This document shows, in pieces, positions 1 through 8,619 of a stretch of 64,000 nt of DNA. Made by a program: the position numbers and the translations under genes. The stretch is from VXPQ01 sp965232485 (GTDB lineage Bacteria; Bacteroidota; Rhodothermia; Rhodothermales; VXPQ01): positions 1,984,001-2,048,000 of the forward strand of contig OZ246975.1 of assembly GCA_965232485.1 (NCBI GenBank), read 5' to 3'. How positions within the stretch are numbered: position 1 is the stretch's first letter; each line of letters starts with the position of its first letter. The notes under the pieces are model-generated. The model was not told the DNA's origin, did no database searches, and saw only the letters and a list, made by a program, of their open reading frames with translations.

Positions 1-170
1 CCCGTTACTACTTCGCGCGCAAACCCCAGAACGACATTCGGACGCAAACCCTGTTCACTCAACCTTCCAAGATTGACGTGCGTGATCCGGTGCATATCCG
101 CCGCGCCACAACCTAGGCGGATTGTTCCATCCTGATCCCGAAGCTTGGGTGATACATTGTAGCGAAGCAT
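1..170 (-). CDS. Start of an unidentified fourth gene of the ATPase-PLD cassette (partial)
   Basis: An open frame starts at an ATG at 170-168 and runs through the left edge without a stop, giving the first 56 residues (MLRYNVSPKLRDQDG...). A good Shine-Dalgarno (GGGAGG, 180-175) lies 4 bases before the ATG. The start is 23 bases past the stop of the upstream ATPase gene on the same strand, so it is very probably the next gene of that operon. I do not recognise the family from this N-terminus; no motif is visible yet. The gene continues outside the window. Confidence 0.6.
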   Translation of the reverse strand, partial: MLRYNVSPKLRDQDGTIRLGCGAADMHRITHVNLGRLSEQGLRPNVVLGFAREVVT

Positions 171-193
171 CTGGCCCTCCCGTCAATCGTTTC

Positions 194-1369
194 TCAAAAG
201 CTTTCCGTGAAAATCGACTGCGCCGGTGTCAGATCCTTCGTGTCGATGACATAAGAATCGCGGCGCGCCGCATGAACAGCCCCTTCATTGAGTGCCGCTA
301 TGAAATTACGGGGCAGGCTCGCAGTAGGTGCGCTTGTCGCCAGATAAACAAGTTCTTCCATCGCTTGGTTAGTTAACGGGTAGTATTCCAGTCCGTTAGG
401 CACTTGCCCTTGATTCTCTTTCTCCTTCTTCTTGTCTTTATCAATGACGAGTTCGAAGAGGTCCTTCAGGAACACACGTACATCGTCCTCGTGGGCAAGG
501 TACTTAAGATCGTGAATGTTCGCTTTGTTTAGACGAGTCTTGATATCCTCCGTGAACACAAAATCCGGAATTTCATCTTCCTGCATCGCATAAATCGAAA
601 CAATGAAACCCACGACGCTATTGTCATCGTCAGCAAACTTCCTGAAAGCATCGTGAAATGATGCCCGACAGTCCTGATTACGGACGTTTGTAAGCCCTTC
701 CATTTCGTCGAGCAGGAACAGATAATATATCCCCTTGTCGACGAAGAGTCGCATGATTCCCACCAGAACGCGGTACATCTCGGAGATGGTATCCATGTTC
801 TTAGTAAGATTGTACGAGGTGAGCTCCGCGGCACTCAGCGACCCTCCGCATAGCCACTTCCACAACGTAATCGGCTCGCCGGCATAACCAAGGGCTCGAA
901 TCGCTCTGGCTATGTTCGCATCGCCGAAATCATTTCTGAGTTTGTCTTCCAGGGCCGGCCCCGCGTTCTTTGCGAGATATTCGTCAATGACCTCTCGTAT
1001 CTTTTCGAGGGTCAGCGCTTCCATCATCTGTGCGTGGAGATAGTTATAATTCGTTTTCTCCTTGAATTCGGCATCTATAAAACGGCACTTTACTTGGTAA
1101 TCCGTGCGGGCCGTCGCCTCCGGGCTTTCCTCAAGCTTGTACTTGATATTGAATAAGGTGTGCGTCTTCCCTACGCCATACTGTCCGTGAAGATATTTCT
1201 TCGGCTGGTTCCCCATCATGTAGCGTTGACGTATATCGTCGATGATTTCCTCGTTTATTTTCGTCTTGCCGAAATACGCTGCGCGGTCTTCGCGATTGAC
1301 CCGGAACATGATCGTGAAGTTCTTTCTGTCGCCCTTTAGACAGAACCTTTCGTTGAGTGGCGCGGCCAT
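194..1369 (-). CDS. P-loop ATPase (Orc/BrxD-like), second ATPase of the cassette
   Basis: This 391-residue protein has a canonical Walker A GQYGVGKT at residues 62-69 and a Walker B LFLLDE ending at 221-222. It has no signal peptide or membrane segment. It aligns by eye with the ATPase encoded at 1928-3058: both carry GKTHTL after the P-loop, a W-L segment in mid-protein and an L-[VI]-G-[IL]-x-R-[LM]-F helix before Walker B. The architecture resembles AAA/Orc-type ATPases such as DUF2791/BrxD of BREX systems; that is inference. The start is set by an AGGAGG Shine-Dalgarno 7 bases upstream. It lies 11 bases after the PLD gene and 23 bases before the next gene, so it is operonic. A role in mobile-DNA defence is plausible but unproven. 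Confidence 0.75.
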   Translation of the reverse strand: MAAPLNERFCLKGDRKNFTIMFRVNREDRAAYFGKTKINEEIIDDIRQRYMMGNQPKKYLHGQYGVGKTHTLFNIKYKLEESPEATARTDYQVKCRFIDAEFKEKTNYNYLHAQMMEALTLEKIREVIDEYLAKNAGPALEDKLRNDFGDANIARAIRALGYAGEPITLWKWLCGGSLSAAELTSYNLTKNMDTISEMYRVLVGIMRLFVDKGIYYLFLLDEMEGLTNVRNQDCRASFHDAFRKFADDDNSVVGFIVSIYAMQEDEIPDFVFTEDIKTRLNKANIHDLKYLAHEDDVRVFLKDLFELVIDKDKKKEKENQGQVPNGLEYYPLTNQAMEELVYLATSAPTASLPRNFIAALNEGAVHAARRDSYVIDTKDLTPAQSIFTESF

Positions 1370-1380
1370 TGTGCTGCCTC

Positions 1381-1872
1381 CTATGCTTTGGTTGTGTGTT
1401 GTGTAACCCGAAGGTTGATCGCAAGTGACTCCAACTTGTCTATCAAGACCTCTCCTTCGCCACGGGCTTCAATGACCACCCCCAACTCGTACGAGCGATT
1501 GGACCATTCATACATGTTTGCCGAACCGAGAAGCGCATAACGGCGCTCTTTTGTCTCTACGACATAGAATTTCGCGTGAAGTGTGGGCATGTAGAAGATC
1601 GATGCGGTGGGCATTTCCTTGACGTCGCGGACAAATTCCTCGTGCCAGCTTCCCGCATCCGGTTCGCGGGTGATCACCACCAGGTTGACGCTTCGAGACT
1701 GGAGCATCTGCAACAGTTTCTTCGTTGTCGAAGTTCTGAAGTTCATATGCGTAAGCCAAGGAGAGACCCAATAAACCATTTTGGGATTTTTCTCCCCAAA
1801 CAAGCGTGCAAGGAAAGGCTCTATCACCTTTCCGGAACCGTGGTGCAATTTGAGAAAGTCGGTTCTCTGCAT
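1381..1872 (-). CDS. Small phospholipase-D-fold (HKD) protein, putative nuclease
   Basis: This 163-residue protein carries one PLD-superfamily motif near its C-terminus: HAKFYVVE followed ten residues later by GSANM. The classical pattern is HxK(x)4D(x)6GSxN, so the Asp is replaced by Glu here. A single HKD half usually means that the active site forms in a homodimer, as in Nuc/BfiI-type nucleases. No signal peptide is seen, so it should act in the cytoplasm. It lies between two paralogous ATPases (55-base and 11-base gaps) and is probably the effector of the cassette. PLD proteins occur beside ATPases or helicases in DISARM (drmC) and in the Dpd system (dpdK). I cannot assign this gene to either. 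Confidence 0.75.
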   Translation of the reverse strand: MQRTDFLKLHHGSGKVIEPFLARLFGEKNPKMVYWVSPWLTHMNFRTSTTKKLLQMLQSRSVNLVVITREPDAGSWHEEFVRDVKEMPTASIFYMPTLHAKFYVVETKERRYALLGSANMYEWSNRSYELGVVIEARGEGEVLIDKLESLAINLRVTQHTTKA

Positions 1873-1927
1873 ATCCTAAATTAGCCTTGCTTGGTGTCGT
1901 GTCTCAAGGGCACATAGCAGCTATCAA

Positions 1928-3058
1928 TCATTCAAGCTGCACGAGCTCCGCTAAGACCCTTTCCGCAAGTGCCGGCGAAACCATTTTTATCGCACCTGTC
2001 CCGTTTTGAGCATCCGCTTCCTGCAATACATTATTGAACGCCTGCATGATGGCCCGCGGTTTCAATTCTTCTTTCTTCTGGATGTCTTCGATGATTACTC
2101 GGCACGTGTCTTCCGAAAAAGGGAAATACGGATCAATGTCGGCATACTCCGCGGGGCGGGAGTGCGCCAGTACGTCCTTGACGAACTTCAACGCATCCTC
2201 TGTCTGCATCGGCGGAAGGATCATGACCTTCGTTCTTCCTATGCGATCTTTTAGCTCGGGGCTAAACCAAACCGGTAGTGTCTCCGTTGGACGGCCCGAG
2301 AAGGACAAAATCATGCTGAAGCCAGTGGGACAAGCATTGAACGTCGAATGCAGACCGGTGTTGATCTCGTTACGAACCTTTGGTGGTAACTGGTCGATTC
2401 GTTGCAATTCGTCAATTAGCCATATGAGTCGGGAATTAATCTGGTTCTGCGAACTGGCGGAGAGACCGAACATTCGTATGAGCCCGATCAGAATTCGGCC
2501 TGAATCGTGAGACGATGATATCCTCTTGGATATTCCGAGTTTTCGACAATCCGCCACGGGAAGGGTTTCCGCGCGTAGCCAGCGCATCGCCAGCTCCTGA
2601 TCTGTCTGCTCTCCGATCACCAGAACCCTTAAGGCACTCGCGAGATCGGTTGAAACGGCAAGCATATCTCGCTTCAGACGATTGGATTCTGGCGACGTGC
2701 AGATTTCAAGGTAGGCCTCCGATAGCGTATCTTGATCCAACTGCAACGCAAAACTTCTATAAACATCGACGAATGACTGAGGCCTCTGCGGAAATTCACT
2801 GTATATGGTCCTTAGATGACTTGTACCGCTTTTGTGTATCTGAGCCGCACGATTCGACAGGTAGTAAAGGGTGTGTGTCTTGCCTGCTCCGAACCAAGAC
2901 CACATCGGATGAATCGACGAAGCGTTTTGCCGTGATAAGGCCCGCAAGAGCTTTTCTAAATCTTCCCGAAACAGCTCTCTGTCGGCGATGAAGGTGCAGA
3001 AACCCGGTTCAGGCACCACAACGAATGGCCATCGCTGTAAACGAAGATGGTCGAACAT
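1928..3058 (-). CDS. P-loop ATPase (Orc/BrxD-like), first gene of the ATPase-PLD cassette
   Basis: The protein has 376 residues from the ATG at 3058, where typical sequence begins (MFDHLRLQRWPF). A longer frame to 3202 exists, but its extra 48 residues look non-coding. The P-loop reads SWFGAGKT (K60); the first Gly of GxxxxGKT is Ser, while Walker B LIWLIDE (216-217) is intact. It is a diverged paralogue of the ATPase at 194-1369. It appears to be the first gene of an operon with the PLD gene and the second ATPase. The 291-base divergent gap to the lipoprotein gene at 3350 should hold its promoter. Function unknown; a DNA-sensing or translocating partner of the PLD nuclease is a guess. Confidence 0.72.
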   Translation of the reverse strand: MFDHLRLQRWPFVVVPEPGFCTFIADRELFREDLEKLLRALSRQNASSIHPMWSWFGAGKTHTLYYLSNRAAQIHKSGTSHLRTIYSEFPQRPQSFVDVYRSFALQLDQDTLSEAYLEICTSPESNRLKRDMLAVSTDLASALRVLVIGEQTDQELAMRWLRAETLPVADCRKLGISKRISSSHDSGRILIGLIRMFGLSASSQNQINSRLIWLIDELQRIDQLPPKVRNEINTGLHSTFNACPTGFSMILSFSGRPTETLPVWFSPELKDRIGRTKVMILPPMQTEDALKFVKDVLAHSRPAEYADIDPYFPFSEDTCRVIIEDIQKKEELKPRAIMQAFNNVLQEADAQNGTGAIKMVSPALAERVLAELVQLE

Positions 3059-3349
3059 CGTGTTTTGCACTGTCTGCCTTTGAGTTTTGCCAGCCCTTGA
3101 TCTGGAAACACGAACTTGAGGGCACCCGAGGAGAGGATGTCTACCTACACAATTTACAGGACAGCCTCGCTCTCTCCGATCTTTGTATTGCCATAATAAC
3201 ACCGCGTCCTCCGATTGTCAAGCCCGGAACCAAATCGTTACATTTGGTCACATTTTCCAACACCAAATCCCCCACCGCAACCTCCCCGCCCCTCAAGAGT
3301 TTGCTTGCTTCCACACGCTCGACAACCACTTCCTCGCCAAAAATCACCC

Positions 3350-4579
3350 ATGCCTCCACCGCCCCGCCCGCTCCAGGCCGCCATCCTCGCCGCCCTCCTC
3401 CCCCTGATTCTCCTGTCCTGCGCGATCCCTGCGGACCCGCCCCAGGACGCCGACCCGAACAACGCAGCCTTCGTAACCCTGCTGGGCGACGATACCCTCG
3501 CCGTGGAGCAGTTCGCGCGGACGCCCACCGGGATGACAGCCCAGGTCGTATTGCGTACGCCCGCCACCACCCTGCGACACTATGGGCTGGAAATAGATGA
3601 AACTGGCGCATTGCAACGATACTCCGCATTCGTTCTGGCGCTTTCCGAACCGTTCGAAACGGCACCAGGCTCTATGGAAATAGGAACGCTCGCGAACGAT
3701 ACCCTGACCACCGTAATCGCGGAGGGGATAGGCGACAGCCTAATTGTGATCATCACAGAGGGAGACGAAACGCTGACCCGCGCCATCGCCGCGCACGGCG
3801 GCGTACTGCCCTTCCTGGACATGATCCACTGGCCCTTCGAACTGATGCTCACCCGCGCCTGGGCTTCCGGCGCCGACAGCGTCACGCAAGACCTCTTCGC
3901 CGGGCAACGCATCATGCCCTTCGCGATCCGGCGCATCTCCGACAGCGCCATGACCGTGCAACATCCCTTCCGGGGTACAATGGACGTTCGGGTAGACGAC
4001 GCCGGGCGACTCCTCCATCTCGACGCCGGAGCCACCACGCGCAAACTGATCGTGGAGCGCGTACCGTCGGTGGACATTGACGGCTTGGCGGAATTGTTCG
4101 CCGCGCGAGACCGGGAAGGCCGTTCGTTCGGCGCGCTGTCCGGCCGGGGCGAAGCGAACGCGACCGTGCACGGCGCAACGATCCAGGTCGACTACGGCAC
4201 GCCCTCGAAGCGAGGCCGGGAACTCTTCGGCGCGCTGGTGCCCTACGGCGAGGTCTGGCGGACCGGCGCCAACCGGGCCACCCACTTCGCCACCGACCGC
4301 AACCTTGTCGTCCGCGATCTTGAAGTGCCTGCCGGCGAATACACCCTCTACGCGATTCCCGCCGAAGAGGGCGGCCTGCTGCTCATCAATACACAGACGG
4401 GCCAGGGCGGCACGACCTACGATGCGGACCTGGACCTGGGCCGCGTCGAACTGACCCGAACCGCCCTCGACGAATCGGTTGAAGTCTTCGCCATCCTTGT
4501 CGAGGAAACGGAGAAAGGCGGCGTGCTCAAGTTACAGTGGGGGATGACGGAATTATCCGTGCCGTTCGAGGTGGAGTAG
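3350..4579 (+). CDS. Lipoprotein with C-terminal DUF2911 domain
   Basis: The protein has 409 residues from the ATG at 3350. The start is chosen because a lipoprotein signal follows at once: hydrophobic LAALLPLILLSC with the lipobox Cys near residue 24. An upstream in-frame ATG at 3215 gives an implausible Pro/Arg-rich leader. The C-terminal part carries the DUF2911 signature (VDYGTPSKRGRELFG, then VPYGEVWRTGANRATHF and a GEYTLYAIP strand). DUF2911 proteins are common exported proteins of Bacteroidota and relatives; their biochemical role is not established. The last 20 codons recur as an orphan fragment at 5646-5708, so this locus has been rearranged. Confidence 0.85.
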   Translation: MPPPPRPLQAAILAALLPLILLSCAIPADPPQDADPNNAAFVTLLGDDTLAVEQFARTPTGMTAQVVLRTPATTLRHYGLEIDETGALQRYSAFVLALSEPFETAPGSMEIGTLANDTLTTVIAEGIGDSLIVIITEGDETLTRAIAAHGGVLPFLDMIHWPFELMLTRAWASGADSVTQDLFAGQRIMPFAIRRISDSAMTVQHPFRGTMDVRVDDAGRLLHLDAGATTRKLIVERVPSVDIDGLAELFAARDREGRSFGALSGRGEANATVHGATIQVDYGTPSKRGRELFGALVPYGEVWRTGANRATHFATDRNLVVRDLEVPAGEYTLYAIPAEEGGLLLINTQTGQGGTTYDADLDLGRVELTRTALDESVEVFAILVEETEKGGVLKLQWGMTELSVPFEVE

Positions 4580-4938
4580 GGATTTACAGGAATCCGAAAA
4601 TTAACCTGCGGCGATTCCATAGGCGATTGCCAGCGGTTGCGCTCTGCACCGCTACGTCAACGAGTTTGCCGGACGGTACAATATCCGGTCGATGGACACA
4701 GAGGATCAAATGGCCGCTATCCTGTGGGGTATGGCTCAGAAGCGGTTGCGGTACGCCGATCTGATCTCTTGACAAAAAATGCAAAAATTCACTTGACATG
4801 CGCATTTTGGTATAAGTATTTATATTTTATTGATTTAATGATATAGCGCATGGAGCGAAAAAAGCAAAAAAGAGAATTTTTTTGCAAAGAACTTGAACTT
4901 TTTTTTTAGCAACGTACCATATTAGACAATTACAACCC
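4580..4938. other. AT-rich intergenic segment
   Basis: No credible gene is present. From about 4765 the sequence turns strongly AT-rich, unlike the GC-rich neighbours. Two TTGACA hexamers occur at 4769-4774 and 4793-4798 with TATAAG/TATTTATA-like sequences after the second (4811-4824). They could be a promoter for the structured RNA that follows, though spacing to a clean -10 is poor. A small A/T hairpin lies around 4875-4890. Confidence 0.4.
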
Positions 4939-5021
4939 ATCGAGTCGCCCCTCGCATAGAGGAACAAGGCGTGCTCGATTATTTGAACCCCAGGGATGCC
5001 TTGCGCATCCCTGTTTTTTTT
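4939..5021 (+). ncRNA. Candidate structured RNA ending in an intrinsic terminator
   Basis: Three nested helices are visible: ATCGAG 4939-4944 with CTCGAT 4974-4979; CGCC 4946-4949 with GGCG 4968-4971; CCTC 4950-4953 with GAGG 4959-4962 (loop GCATA). A perfect terminator hairpin follows 12 bases later (4991-5021). The 5' end may lie up to about 150 bases upstream, within the AT-rich segment. It could be an independent small RNA or an attenuating leader of the NYN gene that starts 15 bases after the terminator. I recognise no known riboswitch or 6S RNA in it. This is a fold read by eye; covariation is untested. Confidence 0.4.
4991..5021 (+). terminator. Rho-independent terminator
   Basis: A perfect 9-bp stem CAGGGATGC (4991-4999) / GCATCCCTG (5005-5013) with loop CTTGC is followed directly by eight T (5014-5021). 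It precedes the NYN gene start by only 15 bases, so it ends an upstream RNA or attenuates the NYN gene. Confidence 0.85.
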
Positions 5022-5035
5022 GCAGGAATATTCGG

Positions 5036-5635
5036 ATGGAAAACGTTTCGACGAATAGACCGCGTTACCGGGTCAGGGTATTTGTGGATTTCTGGAATTT
5101 CACTCTCCTGATGAGTAGCGAGGAACAGGGATTCAGCGCCGACTGGAGGAAGCTGGGACCGGTGCTTACCCGCATGGCAGCAGAGGTCATCAACCCCGAG
5201 GCAGTCGGAGAATATCAAGGATTAAATTTTTACGGTTCGTATGATCCGTCAAGTGAACATGGCAAAAAGCGTCATCGTTGAGCGCTCAACACGCTTAGCA
5301 AGTTTCCGGGAGTCACTGTTTCGATTGTACCCAGAAAAAAGAATCTCTCCCCTCCCAAATGTCCGGTTTGTCACAATGAGGTCCCAATATGTACGGATTC
5401 ATCTTGTGGAGCCGATATGCGCGGTACAGAGGAAAAGGGGGTCGATGTGCGTATGGCTACAGAAATGGTAAGTCTTGCCTGGGGTCTATTTCCGGTTTCG
5501 GGCCCAGGTCCCACATCCACTCCCACCCGCCTTCGGGCAATGCAACCCCCGACAGAGATTCTCCCCCTCGCAAAACAAACGCTCAAGGTCGGATATCAGA
5601 CAGACATGGCCCGGAAACGAGGCCAGCCTAGGTGA
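5036..5635 (+). pseudogene. Broken NYN-domain (LabA-like) nuclease gene with in-frame TGA
   Basis: The frame opens at ATG 5036 with RVRVFVDFWNF, the first strand and acidic motif of NYN/LabA-type nucleases. It meets a TGA at 5279-5281 and then continues in the same frame with convincing family sequence: ALNTLSKFPGV, a CPVC...C-C cysteine cluster, and KGVDVRMATEMVSLAW, which is the second NYN motif. The TGA sits where Trp (TGG) would fit, a one-base nonsense change. After SLAW (about 5485) the frame turns to non-family sequence and ends at 5635, so the 3' part has also been replaced. NYN proteins are metal-dependent RNases. This copy should yield only an 81-residue stub. Confidence 0.75.
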
Positions 5636-5645
5636 TCAATCGCCA

Positions 5646-5708
5646 GGCGGCGTGCTCAAATTACAGTGGGGCAAGACGGAATTATCCGTGCCGTTTACGG
5701 TGGAGTAG
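5646..5708 (+). pseudogene. Orphan 3' end of a second DUF2911 gene
   Basis: Twenty codons plus a stop read GGVLKLQWGKTELSVPFTVE and match the end of the gene at 3350-4579 (4517-4579) with two residue differences (K for M, T for E). DNA identity is high and stops after the stop codon. No DUF2911 sequence precedes it. It is the scar of a lost paralogue or of an insertion with partial duplication, with the NYN remnant lying between the two copies. Confidence 0.75.
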
Positions 5709-5722
5709 GGCTTCGGCGGCGC

Positions 5723-8191
5723 TCAGCTTCCCGCGTCGTTCGTCGTGGCGACGGGCTTCGCCGGTTTCACATGCATCTCGAGCCAGCGGTCGGTCTCCCA
5801 CAGGACGTGCAGGACCGACTCGCGCGCCGCGTAGCCGTGGCTCTCGGCCGGCAGAAAGACGAGCCGCGCCGTCGCGCCCAGCCCCTTGAGCGCCGCGTAG
5901 AAGCGCCGCGACTGGATGGGGAAGGTACCCGAGTTGTTGTCGTCCTCGCCGTGGATGATGAGGATGGGCTCGTTCACCTTGTCTGCGTGCATGAAGGGCG
6001 ACATGTACAGGTAGATGTCGGGGTCCTCCCAGAAGAGCCGCTGCTCCCGCTGGAAGCCGAACGGCGTCAGCGTCCGGTTGTACGCGCCGCTGCGCGCTAC
6101 GCCGGCCCGGAAGATGTCGGAGTGCGCCAGCAGGTTGCCGGTCATGAAGGCGCCGTAGGAGTGTCCGCCGACGCCGACCCGATCCGGATCCACGACCCCG
6201 CGCCGCACACCCTCGTCGACCGCCGCCTGGGCGTTCGCCACTAGCTGTTCGCGGAAGGTGTCGTTGGGCTCCGCATCGCCCTCGCCGATGATCGGCATCG
6301 ACGCGTTGTCGAGCACAGCATAGCCCCGGGTGACGTACGGTACGGCGCCGCCGTAGGGGATCCGCGTAAACTGGTAGGGCGAATCGCGTCGCTGGCCGGC
6401 CGCCGCCGCGCTCTTGAACTCGGTCGGATACGCCCACACGAAGGCCGGGAGCGGACCGTCGCGCTCCTGGTCGTAGTCCGCCGGCAGGTAGAGTGTGGCC
6501 GAAAGCGGGATGCCGTCCCCGCGCTCATACCGGATCGTCTCCTTGCGGATGCCGGCGAACTGTGGATACGGATGCGGGAATTCGGTCACGGCGCTGATCG
6601 TTCCCCGCTCGAGGTCGCGCAGGAAGTAGTTCGGGGGCTCGTCCACCGATTCCCGCCGCGTCATCAGCCGCCCATCCTTCAGGAGCGTGACCACGCGCTC
6701 GTAATACGGCGCCTCCGAGCGGAACAATTCCTCTTCCTCTCCCGTGTCGAGGTTCCGCTTTCTGAGGAAGGGGCGGTTGCCTTCGGGCGACGCGCCCTGC
6801 CCCGCCAGGTAGATCGCAGACCCCCCGGCGGTCATGAGGACGTCCCGGCCGCGCTCGTTCGTCGTGAACATCGGGAAACCGGGGTGGTTGTACCGGTCCT
6901 CCGTCTGCAGATCGAAGATCCGTTCCATCTCGCCCGGGACGTCAGGATCGATCCGGTACGTGCGCCGCTGGCGGGTGGAGAACCAGTTCTCGTTCACGAA
7001 CGCGAACCCCTCCTCCGCCCACATCACGCCGCCGTAGCGGAGCGGGAGTTCCGCGATCGCGACGGGTTCGCCGGAGAAGGGCGCCGCGTGCATGAACACC
7101 CGGTCGCGGATGTCCGCCTCGGCGAGCGCGTCACCGCCGTCCTGCGCCTCCGTCCAATAGAGCGTCGCGTCTGCGTCGGAACGCCACGAGATCGACCGCA
7201 CGCCCGTCGGAACCGATCCGAATGACGTGGGAACGCCGTCCCGGAGCGGGAGTTCTGCGACCTCGTGGACCACGTTCCCCTGCGCGTCCCACACCTCGAT
7301 CATGCTCGGGAAACGGAAGGCCGGCACCTGGTACGAGTACGGTCGGTGGATTGTCTGCACGAGCAGGCGCTCGCCGTCCGGCGATGGCGAGACGCCCGAG
7401 AAGATCGACGGATCGCCAACCATGGTCGCCGATCCGTCAAGACCGACGCGGGCCAGCTGCGCCGTCGAGTAGTACTCGTAGAGCGCTTCATCGTGCTGGT
7501 CCTGCAGCAGGTCCTGATACGTGCGGGCGGGGGCCGCTTCCCCCGACGTCTCCTCGATCATGGGCGCCGTCGGAACCATCGGCTCGGCAGGCGCCGGGCC
7601 GCGGCCGGGCGGCGCCGCCATGGCGTAGAGGAAGTCTCCTCCCGGCGACCAATTGAACGGAGCGCTGAAGCCCACGTTCACGAGATCGAGGTCCGACAGT
7701 CGCCGCGCCGCCGCGGACGCGACGTCCAGTATCCAGAGCTGCACGGCCGAGTCGGCGTCGTGCGTGAAAGCCACCGTGCTCCCGTTCGGCGACCAGCGCG
7801 TGTTGCGGATGCGCGGATTCTCGGGCAGGCCGGTCACGGCACGCTCTTCGCCGTCGAGCGTGCGGAGCGCGAGACCGTTCGAGAGCCGCGCTCGGCTGGG
7901 GCCGTTCGTGCGCGGGTTGATGCGCAGTCCGGCGATCCGCAGTTCCGGCGCCGAGACTTCGGCGATCGACGGCAGGCTTGGCCGCATCGTGAGCAGCATC
8001 ACCGACTCGTCGGGACTCAGGCTGATCCCCGGGGTCGTCGGGGCATCGACGAGCGCGGCAAGTTCGGCGGCCGGCGTCTGGTATCCGTCCGCACCCTCCT
8101 GCGCGGCGACATTCGTCGTGGCCGCGGCGAGGAGGAACGCGAAGGTAAGGAAGAATCGAAGGATTCGGGGGCTGCTGTACTCGTGTGGCAT
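5723..8191 (-). CDS. Secreted S9 serine peptidase (glutamyl endopeptidase/POP family)
   Basis: The protein has 822 residues from the ATG at 8191, chosen because a signal peptide follows (RILRFFLTFAFLLAAATTNVAAQ). The in-frame extension to 8368 has no signal-like or conserved sequence. The N-terminal 400-500 residues form a TolB/beta-propeller-like part (WSPNGSTVAFTHDAD, WSPGGDFLYAM). The C-terminal alpha/beta hydrolase carries nucleophile Ser678 in GGHSYGA, Asp750 in HGEDDN and His785 in ESHGY. The family hydrolyses peptides outside the cytoplasm and resembles plant glutamyl endopeptidase. It is a lone gene, convergent with the DUF2911 scar. Confidence 0.9.
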   Translation of the reverse strand: MPHEYSSPRILRFFLTFAFLLAAATTNVAAQEGADGYQTPAAELAALVDAPTTPGISLSPDESVMLLTMRPSLPSIAEVSAPELRIAGLRINPRTNGPSRARLSNGLALRTLDGEERAVTGLPENPRIRNTRWSPNGSTVAFTHDADSAVQLWILDVASAAARRLSDLDLVNVGFSAPFNWSPGGDFLYAMAAPPGRGPAPAEPMVPTAPMIEETSGEAAPARTYQDLLQDQHDEALYEYYSTAQLARVGLDGSATMVGDPSIFSGVSPSPDGERLLVQTIHRPYSYQVPAFRFPSMIEVWDAQGNVVHEVAELPLRDGVPTSFGSVPTGVRSISWRSDADATLYWTEAQDGGDALAEADIRDRVFMHAAPFSGEPVAIAELPLRYGGVMWAEEGFAFVNENWFSTRQRRTYRIDPDVPGEMERIFDLQTEDRYNHPGFPMFTTNERGRDVLMTAGGSAIYLAGQGASPEGNRPFLRKRNLDTGEEEELFRSEAPYYERVVTLLKDGRLMTRRESVDEPPNYFLRDLERGTISAVTEFPHPYPQFAGIRKETIRYERGDGIPLSATLYLPADYDQERDGPLPAFVWAYPTEFKSAAAAGQRRDSPYQFTRIPYGGAVPYVTRGYAVLDNASMPIIGEGDAEPNDTFREQLVANAQAAVDEGVRRGVVDPDRVGVGGHSYGAFMTGNLLAHSDIFRAGVARSGAYNRTLTPFGFQREQRLFWEDPDIYLYMSPFMHADKVNEPILIIHGEDDNNSGTFPIQSRRFYAALKGLGATARLVFLPAESHGYAARESVLHVLWETDRWLEMHVKPAKPVATTNDAGS

Positions 8192-8619
8192 TTTACGGGC
8201 TCCAGCTGATGACTGACGTTGTGGTAACCGGGATCGGGACAACCGTGGCATAGTCCAAACCGCAGAGCGCATCAAGGTCTTTGCGCTGTATTGGGCGGCT
8301 ATGGCGATTGAGTTGGACAATCTCGCGGACCTGCAGGTTCGTATCGTCCGTGGTCTCATCGTATCCATCTGTTTTCATTTGCGTTGGCTTCTTTTGAGAA
8401 TTTATCAGCTATATTTACCCTTACAAACTACCCACTGAATTGGACTTCTGCTGCAGAGGCACACGCTTGATCGTCCATTCGAAACGGGGCATCCTCTGGA
8501 TTGCCCCCGGATCATTTCCGAGCAAGCTTCCTCAAGGCGCCGTGACGGTTTCATAGCCTGGCTCAACGTAGAAAAAGGCGAGCAATATCGCCTCTCGGCG
8601 TCTGGGGAAGGATCGCCGA
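8192..8619. other. Intergenic stretch with decayed sequence
   Basis: No intact gene is supported. A 61-codon minus-strand frame (8378-8193, MKTDGYDETTDDTNLQVREIV) has protein-like composition but runs into the S9 gene leader and is not recognisable. The segment joins the S9 promoter region to a truncated methyltransferase, which suggests deletion or decay here. Confidence 0.35.

Noticed and set aside
3215..3349. N-terminal extension of the DUF2911 lipoprotein
   Set aside because: The extension is Pro/Arg-rich and would bury the lipoprotein signal; the ATG at 3350 fits the lipobox.
5279..5281. In-frame TGA in the NYN gene as a recoded codon
   Set aside because: TGA is an ordinary stop in metF and uvrA, no SECIS-like element was seen, and the 3' end of the gene is also damaged.
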